Assembly (NCBI GenBank): GCA_003427395.1
Contig: BFEA01000137.1
Span: 2,156,540-2,183,966, forward strand
DNA length: 27,427 bases
Direction of reading: 5' to 3'
Origin: Chara braunii
Taxonomy: Eukaryota; Streptophyta; Charophyceae; Charales; Characeae
Shown here: positions 19,163-27,427 of the stretch, in pieces
How positions within the stretch are numbered: the stretch's first letter is position 1
Layout: every line of letters starts with the position of its first letter
Translations under genes and position numbers: made by a program
The notes under the pieces: model-generated
The model's database searches: none
The model's input: the letters and a program-made list of their open reading frames with translations, nothing else
What the model was told of the DNA's origin: nothing

Positions 19163-19426
19163 GTCTCTGTTTTTCCTCGTCTATTCTCATCTTTTTTTTT
19201 TTTTTTCCTATTTGTCACTTTTTTAATTCATGAATTAAACTCAGACTTCGTAGCCAGTTTTAGGCTATTCTTGATTATCTTGTGATTCGTCTTTTTTTTT
19301 TTTAAGTCTGTCTCAGTTTATGCGAATAGTCTATGTCAGGTTGCCTACAATATTTTTTATTTCTGCGAGCATGGTCTGCACTGCGGGCGCTTAGCTAGTA
19401 TACTAGTATAATGTAATCTATATATA
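19163..19426 (+). repeat. Helitron 3'-end region, copy 2 of the tandem
   Basis: Second copy of 18899-19162, with about 10% differences by eye. Its CTAG is at 19395-19398, again preceded by GCTTAG. The hairpin is weaker: the left arm reads GTCTGC instead of GCCCGC, two C-to-T changes, while the right arm GCGGGC is kept. It could be the 3' remnant of another Helitron or a duplication of the first end. Confidence 0.88.
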
Positions 19427-19708
19427 ATCAAATTGAGCTCCCCGGTAAACCATCGGTAGAGAGGGAGAAGAGGACAACAAACGAGAGTCTGTGACAAAAT
19501 ATTTCGTCGGAGTTTCACTTACTCATCAGAAGACTGAACCCTCAATAGTCTGCAGAATTCCCTAACTGATTACACTGTAAGTGATAATCCACATTAGCCC
19601 TGACTGTGGTTAAGCATCAACGACTGTCCAACAACTGATACCCTGAGGTGCGTTGTCGAGCGCATCGGTCCAGCACCGCACAAGGCAGCGTGCGACTCTC
19701 TCGGCCGC
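19427..19708. other. unassigned spacer
   Basis: I see no gene, RNA or repeat signature here. This is the flank following the second Helitron end. Confidence 0.3.
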
Positions 19709-20002
19709 GTCACGCAGGAGTTGGTTCTTAATCCTCGTCGAGAATACACAATGGAGCTTCCGCAAGCCGCTCCGACCGAGTGCGTCAATCATACCTTTCG
19801 CGATCCCCTACGACAGGATAGGGCCTACGCGAGGCACGACTTACCTCCATCTTACGAGAGCGGTCATCTCCCTTCGGTGGGCGTATCCCCGCCGAGGTAC
19901 CAGTCCACAATACGAAACTTAATCAAGTGCAGTCGCAGAGGTAGAGCAGCCGAGGGCGTTTCTCGTACGCTGTAGCATAGGAGGTACGCGCGGTATCACG
20001 CC
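19709..20002. repeat. diverged direct duplication, copy 1
   Basis: Shared landmarks with 20561-20831, in the same order: GTCACGCAGGAG, CCCTACGACAGG, TACCTCCA, GGTGGGCGTATCCC, CAGCCGAGGGC and GTAGCATAG followed by ACGCGCGGT. Overall similarity is moderate. Short open frames overlap it (19653-19922, 19721-19975), but the reading frame is not kept between copies, so coding is unlikely. Confidence 0.75.
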
Positions 20003-20560
20003 TCTATCGGACCCCCTATCGAACCGTCATCTTGGGGGGTTGAGGTCCCAAGCGCAACTCGTCACCGGTCGAATATGACGCATCCAATACTCCACGCGCA
20101 CACCACTCGAAAGAATCATAAAAATAAAAACACGCACACAAATATACATATACGAAACGACACAGAACAAACAACTTGACAACACTCCTAGTCCCTTAGT
20201 AATCATCCCATAACTTTCAATTGTGGAAATTAGATAGATGTTGCGCGCGAGAGTTAGTATAAGACCACGTAGACGCATGATTAACTCATATCGACTAGCA
20301 ATGCATGAATACGCAAGCAGTCACAATGATGACGTACTATGTAGTGCCCATAATCAAGCGGTCCCTCTTAGATCCGATTACCGCTTATGACACTTAAGTT
20401 TCAGACTCGTAGTATCGTGAGAGTCTACCTTTTCACGACATTGCACGACTAAGTGCGGCCGTCGCGACACCTCCAACCTTTAGGCTGAGTGTCCCGGTGT
20501 CGCGCGCGGCAGTCCCACACCCATACGCAAAGTAGTTTTTGTGTCGGACCTCACGGTCGT
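20003..20560. other. unassigned spacer between the two duplication copies
   Basis: No gene or RNA recognised. A minus-strand open frame (20027-20278, 83 residues) has no recognisable content. Confidence 0.3.
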
Positions 20561-20831
20561 GTCACGCAGGAGTATCTTTGTCGCTTTACGAAAACACTAC
20601 TCCGACTGTGCGCCCGTGCTATATCGCTCACGACTCCCTACGACAGGTTAGGGATCCCACAAGGTACAACATTACCTCCACCTGCGTGAGCTGTCACTAT
20701 CCATTAGGTGGGCGTATCCCTGCAGAGCTACTGACCCACGTACGAAGGCTTTTACATGCAATCGCACAGGTAGGCCAGCCGAGGGCATTTTCTCGATCGC
20801 CGTAGCATAGGTATACGCGCGGTCGAACGCC
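20561..20831. repeat. diverged direct duplication, copy 2
   Basis: Second copy of the sequence at 19709-20002, offset by about 830-850 bp, with small indels. The pairing could reflect old LTRs, a long-period tandem repeat or a segmental duplication; the ends do not settle this. Confidence 0.75.
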
Positions 20832-20838
20832 TTAGGAC

Positions 20839-21020
20839 TGACCCGTACGTTGTACCCCGAGGTACTAACTCCCCGGACCGATTATCTAATCAGGTTGACT
20901 TATCGGACAGTCTTTCACGCTTAGCTAAATGACCCGTACGTCGTGCCCCGAGGTACTAGCTCCCCGGACCGACTATCTAATCAGGTCCACTTCTCGGACA
21001 GTCTTCAACGCTTAGATAAT
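20839..21020. repeat. 91-bp tandem duplication
   Basis: TGACCCGTACGT starts at 20839 and again at 20930. Both units then read CCCCGAGGTACTA, CTCCCCGGACCGA, TATCTAATCAGGT, CGGACAGTCTT and CGCTTAG, with about ten differences. Confidence 0.92.
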
Positions 21021-21155
21021 TATGACAATGACTCTATGTTTCTTCTGTTGATCTTATGAGAAGCCAGAGTCGAGCACTTTGTAATTCATCTTTCTCTCGA
21101 ACAGAAACCTAGACAAATGACTTTCTGAGCCTCGACCAGCTACGATCTCTTTCAC

Positions 21156-21157
<2 letters not shown>

Positions 21158-21221
<64 letters not shown>
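21158..21221. repeat. (AT)n microsatellite
   Basis: An uninterrupted run of 32 AT units. The poly Ile/Tyr frames on the minus strand are repeat translations. Confidence 0.98.
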
Positions 21222-21224
<3 letters not shown>

Positions 21225-22252
21225 AATCAGGGGAGCTGAATGAGCGGTGGACGTCACTTTTCATAATTGTTGAGCCTGTTGTCCAATTATCCCAAGTGAT
21301 CCCAAATCCAGAAGACAGCACAAATATCCAACACCTGTGTAGATGCAAGAAAATCACATACACGCATACAGATGCAGACACAGAATGCGCTACAAGCGTC
21401 AACCATTAACCCATTCATAGCATGTCACTCACGCCCCAAAACCCTGAAAGACAACATTCCTTCCTCAACCTGATTTTTTTCACCCTAGCCCTTCACATTT
21501 TCAAAGACCTCTGAGTGTGATTTGAACAAATTTAGGTGTAGATACAGGAGGAAGATTTATGTGTTCCCTTCTTAGGTCTTGTCTTAGGTGTGGGTACCAA
21601 GCCATGTGGAAGTTGAGTCGGAGTTATACCGACCTGTTATCCAGAGATAACATAATTTGCAGTTCCTTACGGATTTCTTCCGTAGTCTTCTCCAAAAGGC
21701 GAAACCTGTAGACACAGCACAGTCCAAGAGAAACTTAACATCTTTCTTCCTAACTGAGATCTAGGAAGTCCCTTCTAGACTCTGTGTCTTCTGTCTGACT
21801 CCTATCCTTAACTAATCGTTTTGGGTCGTTGCCCTTCCGCTTCAAGTCGTGAACAATAGTTCACTTCCCTTTTACTGTCGCAGTAACTCTCCACATTCTC
21901 TTCACTATCTTATTTCTATCTCCCTTGGGATTATTTTGTCTGAGTTCCCTTCCTTCCTCCAACACACATGAACACATCACCAATCCAACCTGTGGAAATT
22001 AATCTCATGAAAGGAAATCAGACAAATGGATAGTCTCTCTCTGAGGCAAGATCTCACTTATCCCTTCTCAGTAGAATGAGAAATAGTTAGTTATGATCGA
22101 ATAATGCTGAGTGTGGAGAAAGTTAGTGGTGGCATGGCCGACCATTCAGGATATATCCAGTTGTTACCGGAGCCTGTTTGACAAAAGACAAACCTTGTGG
22201 TCTTGACCCCTGTGGGCTGAAACACACTTAGTGAAAGGTTTAACCCATAGTT
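21222..22252. other. unassigned spacer
   Basis: Mildly pyrimidine-rich unique-looking sequence. I recognise no gene, RNA or repeat, and open frames are short. Confidence 0.35.
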
Positions 22253-22699
22253 AGTCACTGATAAGGCAGGTGTCCTTGAAACCTCGCTACTTTTATATCA
22301 GACTAGTCACTGATAAGGCAAAATTTCCCTGTTACTCGTATCACCGGCGAGCCCTCAATAAGGCGGGTGTCCAAGGATCCTTGCTACTCTTATCACTGAC
22401 TAAGTGCTACGATGTTTATTGATAAGGCATGTGTCCTTGAAACCTTGCTACTCTTATATCAGACTAGTCACTCATAAGGCAGGATTTCCCTGCTAATCTT
22501 ATCACTGGCTAGTCACTGATAAGGCAGACTTTCCCTGCTCCTCTTATCACTTGCTAACCCTCAATAAGGTGGGTGTCCAAGGATCCTTGTTACTCTTACC
22601 ACTGACCGAGCGTAAGGCTCATCGGAGTTAAGGCAAACTTTCCCTGCTATTCTTAAGGCTCATCGGAGTGAAGGCAAGTTTTCCCTGCCATTCTTACCT
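22253..22699. repeat. array of about nine hairpin-forming ~45-60-bp units
   Basis: Units of the form GTCACTGATAAGGCAG, TTTCCCTGC, CTCTTATCACTGGCTA repeat about nine times. Each has inverted ends (TGATAAG with CTTATCA, or variants). Two forms alternate irregularly: a short one with TTTCCCTGCT, and a longer one with GTGTCCTTGAAACCTTGC or GTGTCCAAGGATCCTTGC. The last two units change the outer stem (TTAAG/CTTAA, and GTGAAG/CTTAC) but still pair in part. Confidence 0.82.
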
Positions 22700-23448
22700 C
22701 CACACAAGTCTTATCGACGGATCAAGTTATCGCCTTTGATGACACTCGCCTTGAACCGTTGTCAATTTCGGGGACTTATGCTTCGATCGGGCGTATGACA
22801 AGAAATAAATTACATGGATCATCATCGTTGCATTCAATCACAACAAGCTGAAAAAACAAATACCCATCATCATTAGGCGACATTTAGAGAGAAGAATATG
22901 AGTAATTGATCCCCTTTGCACCCACATCCCAAAAAAACACCCACATAGCAAGATCGTTGTACCCTCGTTACTAACATAGTCATAGGTAGCAACCTAAAGG
23001 TTACAAATTTAGGGTTTAGGGTTTAGGGTTTATGTTGAAGTACACATACCTCACTATTCCCTGCCTCCAGAGTTCCGCCTAATTCCGGCAGAGCTCCCGC
23101 AATCGCATTGTCATCGGTCATATACAACTCATGCAATCGATTGCTGGGCGCATAGGGTTAGCTGAGGTAAGGGCTAACTCAACGAGGATCAGACCCTAAT
23201 CAATAGTCGAGGAGGCATGTATCTAAGGTTCCGCACAAAGACAACTATGGAGGAGGATGGAGGAGGTGGGCACCATGATAGCGTCTCCTTCCTGTCCAAT
23301 GCCCCATACTCTCCTTCTCTGTCTCTGTATGATGCCAAAGATAGCGATAGTAACTAACAGAGACAACATAAATAATCAAGCAATAACAGTCGAAATAATA
23401 AAATAATATAAATAAATAAAATAATAATAATATCAATAGTGACAACAC
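22700..23448. other. unassigned spacer containing the telomere-like run
   Basis: No gene recognised. A plant telomere-type run lies at 23008-23032. The sequence becomes A/T-rich before the AAT microsatellite. The minus-strand frames here are short and low in complexity. Confidence 0.35.
23008..23032 (+). repeat. interstitial plant-type telomere repeat
   Basis: Three uninterrupted TTTAGGG units plus TTTA. This is the common telomere repeat of plants. The run is very short, so it may be an insertion scar, a telo-box-like motif or chance; it does not mark a chromosome end. Confidence 0.9.
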
Positions 23449-23449
23449 A

Positions 23450-23501
<52 letters not shown>

Positions 23502-23502
23502 T
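23449..23502. repeat. (AAT)n microsatellite
   Basis: About 18 uninterrupted AAT units, preceded by imperfect AAT/AAAT sequence from about 23396. Confidence 0.96.
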
Positions 23503-24017
23503 ATAGAATAATAATAGTGTGTGGCAATGACGAAAGTGGAAGGACATATTGCAGACGGTGAAATCCCCCTTGAAAGCCAGGAAGTCTCACTATAATCAGA
23601 GAGTAACAATGCACTGATGTTATATCAATCGGAAATCGAATACTTCATCGAGTTGACAATGAGAGCCTAACCCTCGCTGCAGCCGACACGTATATGAGGG
23701 ACCTTCCTTCTACAGTCGTGTTCATGCCACAGGCTATCGTTGACCGTGAAGGCCAATGACGCCACTACCAATTCGGCTGCGTGTGCATACCAGGTATGTT
23801 CTCTTCCCCTCTTTCTCATTCTCCACTCGTGGTTAATGAACCCCGAAAAATACGTCGAATTGCATAGCGAAGTTTGTTGGCGAAATGTTAGCTATTTTGA
23901 AATTTTTTAAACTCGAATTCATGATTTGTGTTGGTGAAGACGGATATACGTTAACGTGACGGTGAAGAAGGAGGTCCATTAATGTGATGAAAAACTCCGT
24001 AAAGCCAACGTAGTGTT
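23503..24017. other. unassigned spacer before the satellite
   Basis: Unique-looking sequence with no recognisable gene. The satellite begins abruptly at about 24018, with TTTTTCGAAGTTATATCCGG. Confidence 0.35.
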
Positions 24018-26014
24018 TTTCGAAGTTATATCCGGATGTACGTTCGGGATTTCGTTACCAAAATCGCACTTTGGGATTTCGGGATTTTCTTTAGCCATTT
24101 CTCGAAGTTTTATCTGGACGTACGTTTGGGATTCCGCCACCGGAATCGCATTCGGGATTTCAGGATTTTTCTTAGTCATTTCTCGAAATTATATCCGGAT
24201 GTACGTTCGGGATCACACTTCGGGATTTCGCTACCGAAATCCCACTTCGGGATTTCGGGATCTTACTTTATCGTTTCTCGAAGTTATATCCAGATGTACG
24301 TTCGGGATTTCGCTACCGAAATCGCACTTCGAGATTTCGGGATTTTACTTAGTCGTATCTCGAAGTTATATCCAGACATACGTTCGGGAATTCGCAATTG
24401 AAATCGCACTTTGGGATTTCGGGATTTTACTTAGCCGTTTCTCGAAGTTATATCCAGACGTGCGTTCAGGATTTCGTTACCGAAATCGCACTTCGGATTT
24501 CGGGATTTTATTTACCGTTTCTCGAAGTTATATCCGGAAGTGCATTTGGAATTTCGTTACCGAAATCGCACTTCAGAATTTCGGGATCTTACTTAGCCGT
24601 TTCTCGAAGTTATATTCAGACGTTCGTTCGGGATTTCGTTACTGAAATCGCAATTTGAGATTTCAAAATTTTACTCACCGTTTCTCGAAGTTATATCCGG
24701 ACGTGCGTTCGGGATTTCGTTATCGAAATTGCACTTCGAAATTTCGGGATTTTACTTAGCCGTTTCTCGAAATTGTACTTGGACGTAGGTTCGGGATTTC
24801 ACTACTGAAATCGCAGTTCGGGATTTCGGGATTTTACTTAGCCATTTCTCGAAATTATATCCAAACGTACGTTCGGGATTTTGCTACCGAAATCGCACTT
24901 CGGGATTTGGGGATTTTACTTATTTGTTTCTCGAAATTATATTCAGACGTACGTTCGGGATTTCGTTACCGAAGTCGCACTTTGGGATTTCGGGATTTTA
25001 CTTCGCCGTTTCTCGAAGTTATACCCCGACATGCGTTCGGGATTTCGTTACCGAAATCGCACTTCGGGATTTCGGGATCTCACTTAGCCGTTTCTCGAAG
25101 TTATGTTCAGACGTGCGTTCGGGATTTCGTTACCGAAATCGCACTTCGGGATTTCGGAATTTTTTTTACCATTTCTCGAAGTTATATCTGGACGTGTGTT
25201 CGAGATTTCGTTACCGAAATCGCATTTCGGGATTTCGGGATTTTACTTAGCCGTTTCTCGAAAATTGTATCCGGACGTAGGTTTGGGATTTCGCGACCGA
25301 AATCGCAGTTCGAGATTTCGGGATTTTACTTAGCCGTTTCTTGAAATTATATCAAGACGCACGTTCGAGATTTCGCTACGGAAATCGCACTTCGGGATTT
25401 CGGGATTTTACTTAGCCGTTTCTCGAAATTATATCCAGACGTACGTTCGGGATTTCGCTACCGAAATCGCACTTCCGAATTTTGGGATTTTACTTAGCCG
25501 TTTCCTCGAAATTATATCCAGACGTACGTTCGGGATTTCGTTACCGAAATCGCACTTCGGGATTTCGGGATTTTAGTTAGTCTTTTCTCGATGTTATATC
25601 CAGATGTACGTTTGGGATTTCGATACCAAAATCCCACTTTGGGATTTCGGAATTTTGCATAGTCGCTTCTCGAAGTTAGATCCAGACTTGCATTCGGGAT
25701 TTCGTTATGGAAATCGCACTTCGGGATTTTGGGATTTTACTTACCGTTTCTCGAAGTTATATCCGGACGTGCGTTCGGGATTTCGTTACCGAAATCGCAC
25801 TTCGCGATTTTGAGATTTTACTTAGCTGTTTCTCGAAATTGTATCCGGACGTAGGTTCGGGATTTCGCTACCGAAATCGTTGTTCGGGATTTCGGGATTT
25901 TACTTAGCCGTTTCTCGAAATTATATCCGGACGTACGTTCAGGATTTCGCTACCGAAAGCGCACTTTGGGATATCGGGATTTTACTGAACCGTTTCTTGA
26001 AATTATATCCTGAC
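24018..26014. repeat. ~82-bp satellite array, first part
   Basis: About 24 tandem monomers with an average period of 82 bp, read from the spacing of the CGTTCGGGATTTCG landmark (24041, 24123, 24204 and so on). A monomer contains GTTCGGGATTTCG, TTACCGAAATCGCACTTC, GGGATTTCGGGATTTTACTT, AGCCGTTTCTCGAA and TTATATCCAGACGTAC in order. GATTTCG-YTAC-CGAAATC is a hairpin within each. Because 82 is not a multiple of three, long open frames (up to 210 residues at 24013-24645) rotate through the repeat and are not genes. Confidence 0.96.
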
Positions 26015-26372
26015 CTAGGTTACCAATGGCCCCGGGGCCGGTCGTCTCCCCCATACGTCCGGTACCCCCGTCGTCCGGGGAAAAAAAAAAAAAAAAAATC
26101 GTAAAAATAAATTCGTTTTGTTTTCGGTTTTCGATTTTCAACTCATGATTGACTGCGAATTTAAACATGATTTCTAGGCAAAAGTTTCTTGCATTGTTAT
26201 GTTACATAACATATGTGTTTCTCAGATTTTTCCTGAGAACTTGTTTTTTTTTTTTTTTTTTTTTTTTTCCGCTAGGTCGGACAACCCCTGTCTAGTCGGA
26301 CGTCCGACCAGACGTCCGGTCGGATATCCCGGACGGTCAGGGGGGTCCCGGACGTCCGATCCAACAACCTAG
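26015..26372. mobile_element. 358-bp TIR element inserted in the satellite
   Basis: The satellite is interrupted by a sequence that starts CTAGGTT and ends AACCTAG. It is flanked by ATCCTGAC (26007-26014) and ATCCAGAC (26373-26380), an 8-bp target duplication with one mismatch. Removing the element and one copy restores a normal monomer junction. The outer parts are rich in CGTCCGG/CCGGACG phrases that match each other in inverted orientation, and include the perfect palindrome GTCGGACGTCCGAC (26295-26308). Inside are A18 (26081-26098), a ~100-bp core and T25 (26244-26268). It has no coding capacity. An 8-bp duplication fits the hAT superfamily, but the ends are not diagnostic. Confidence 0.8.
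26141..26238 (-). repeat. dispersed ~100-bp core, copy B
   Basis: Inverted relative of 8791-8890. On the plus strand it carries two clean hairpins: GTTATGT-T-ACATAAC, and CTCAG/CTGAG arms around seven bases. Copy A has lost some of these pairings. Confidence 0.8.
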
Positions 26373-27427
26373 ATCCAGACGTACATTCGGGATTTCGTTA
26401 CCGAAATCGCTCTTCGGGATTTCGGGATTTTACGTAGCAGTTTCTCGAAGTTATATCCAGACGTACGTTCGGGATTTCGCTACCGAAATTGCACTTCGGG
26501 ATTTCGGGATTTTACTTAGCCATTTCTGGAAATTATATTCAGACGTAAGTTCGGGATTTCGCTACCCAAATGACTCTTCGGGATTTCAGGATTTTACTTA
26601 GCCATTTCTCGAAGTTATATCCAGACGTATGTTCGGGATTTCGTTACCGAAATCGCACTTCGGGATTTCGGAATTGTACTTCGCCGTTTCTCGAAGTTAT
26701 ACCTCGACATGCGTTCGGGATTTCGTTACCGAAATCGCACTTCTTACTTAGCCGTTTCTCGAAGTTATATTCAGACGTGCGTTCGGGATTTCGTTACCGA
26801 AATCGCACTTCGGGATTTCATAATTTTTTTTACCATTTCTCGAAGTTATATCCGGACGTGCGTTCGGGATTTCGTTACCGAAATCGCATTTCGGGATTTC
26901 GGGATTTTACTTAGCCGTTTCTCGAAAATTGTATCCGGACGTAGGTTCGGGATTTCGNGATTTTACTTAGCTATTTCTCGAAATTATATCCAGAGGTACA
27001 TTCGGGATTTCGTTACCGAAATCGCATTTCGGGATTTCGGGATTTTACTTAGCTGTTTCTCAAAACTATATCTGGACGTACGTTCGGGATTTCGCTACCG
27101 GAATCGCACTTCGGGATTTCGAGATTTTACTTAGTCGTGTCTTGAAATTGTATCCGGACGTAGGTTCGGGATTTCGCTACCGAAATCGCACTTCGGGATT
27201 GCGGGATTTTACTTAACCGTTTCTTGAAATTATATCCAGACGTACGTTCGGGATTTCGCTACCGAAATCGCACTTCGGGATTTCGGGATTTTACTTAGCC
27301 ATTTCTCGAAATTATATCCGGACGTACATTCGGGATTTCGTTACCGAAATCGCACTTCGGGATTTCGGGATTTTACTTAGCCGTTTCTCGAAACTATATT
27401 CGGACGTACGTTCGGAATTTTGCTACC
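26373..27427. repeat. ~82-bp satellite array, second part (runs off the window)
   Basis: About 13 more monomers of the same satellite, continuing to the last base. One monomer near 26744 lacks about 16 bp. Another, near 26950, is shortened at a single N (26958). The array extends beyond the window, so its full size is unknown. Confidence 0.96.

Noticed and set aside
19427-21020. tRNA or 5S rRNA genes in the GC-rich part
   Set aside because: No cloverleaf-compatible A/B box pair (such as GGTTCGAATCC) or 5S internal control region was found by eye.
22253-22699. CRISPR array or bacterial terminator series
   Set aside because: Units are variable and joined without spacers, and nothing else in the window is prokaryotic.
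24018-26014. CRISPR-like array
   Set aside because: The repeats are contiguous, with no unique spacers of even length between conserved short repeats, and the context is eukaryotic. It is a satellite.
24013-27134. Many open frames of 66-210 residues with a repeating FGISLPKSHFGISGFYLAVSR-like pattern
   Set aside because: They follow the 82-bp satellite, shift through all three frames because 82 is not divisible by three, and overlap each other.

Overview
The window looks like a repeat-dominated stretch of a eukaryotic nuclear genome, most likely from the green-plant lineage. The reasons are an interstitial run of plant-type telomere repeat (TTTAGGG, about 23008-23032), a chromodomain-tailed Ty3/gypsy polyprotein fragment, a plant-style Helitron with a CTAG terminus, dense microsatellites and AT-rich spacers. 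I cannot name the species. I found no intact host gene, tRNA or rRNA. All recognisable protein coding belongs to transposable elements, and all of it is broken.

Layout. 1-1747 (minus strand): decayed 3' half of a Ty3/gypsy pol gene (RNase H, integrase, chromodomain-like tail), cut off at a 175-bp hairpin element (1748-1922). 1923-4340: AT-rich sequence and a ~0.6-kb direct repeat (2099-2687 and 3132-3747) with shorter ~90-110-bp units in and between the copies. 4341-7700: unassigned sequence with small tandem duplications. 7770-11800: a very microsatellite-rich zone. Inside it, two blocks (8669-10433 and 10872-11794) are each bounded by the same 11-bp sequence in inverted orientation. The zone also holds a large inverted repeat and a run of perfect palindromes. 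About 11.8-19.1 kb (plus strand): a nearly full-length but dead Helitron, with zinc-finger-like N-terminus, HUH replication initiator, Pif1-type helicase, an unrecognised C-terminal part and a canonical 3' hairpin plus CTAG. Its 3' end is followed at once by a second, tandem copy of that end. 19.4-21.0 kb: a diverged ~290-bp direct duplication and a 2 x 91-bp tandem. 22253-22699: an array of about nine hairpin-forming units. 24018-27427 (window end): an ~82-bp satellite array, interrupted at 26015-26372 by a small terminal-inverted-repeat element.

The genes do not form a working pathway; the window records layered transposon insertion, tandem amplification and decay. The observations most worth following are the tandem Helitron 3' ends, the two inverted-end microsatellite blocks, the palindrome-rich segment at 10.2-10.6 kb, the hairpin-unit array, and a ~100-bp core shared between the microsatellite zone (8791-8890) and the element inside the satellite (26141-26238, opposite strand). 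All identities were judged by eye.
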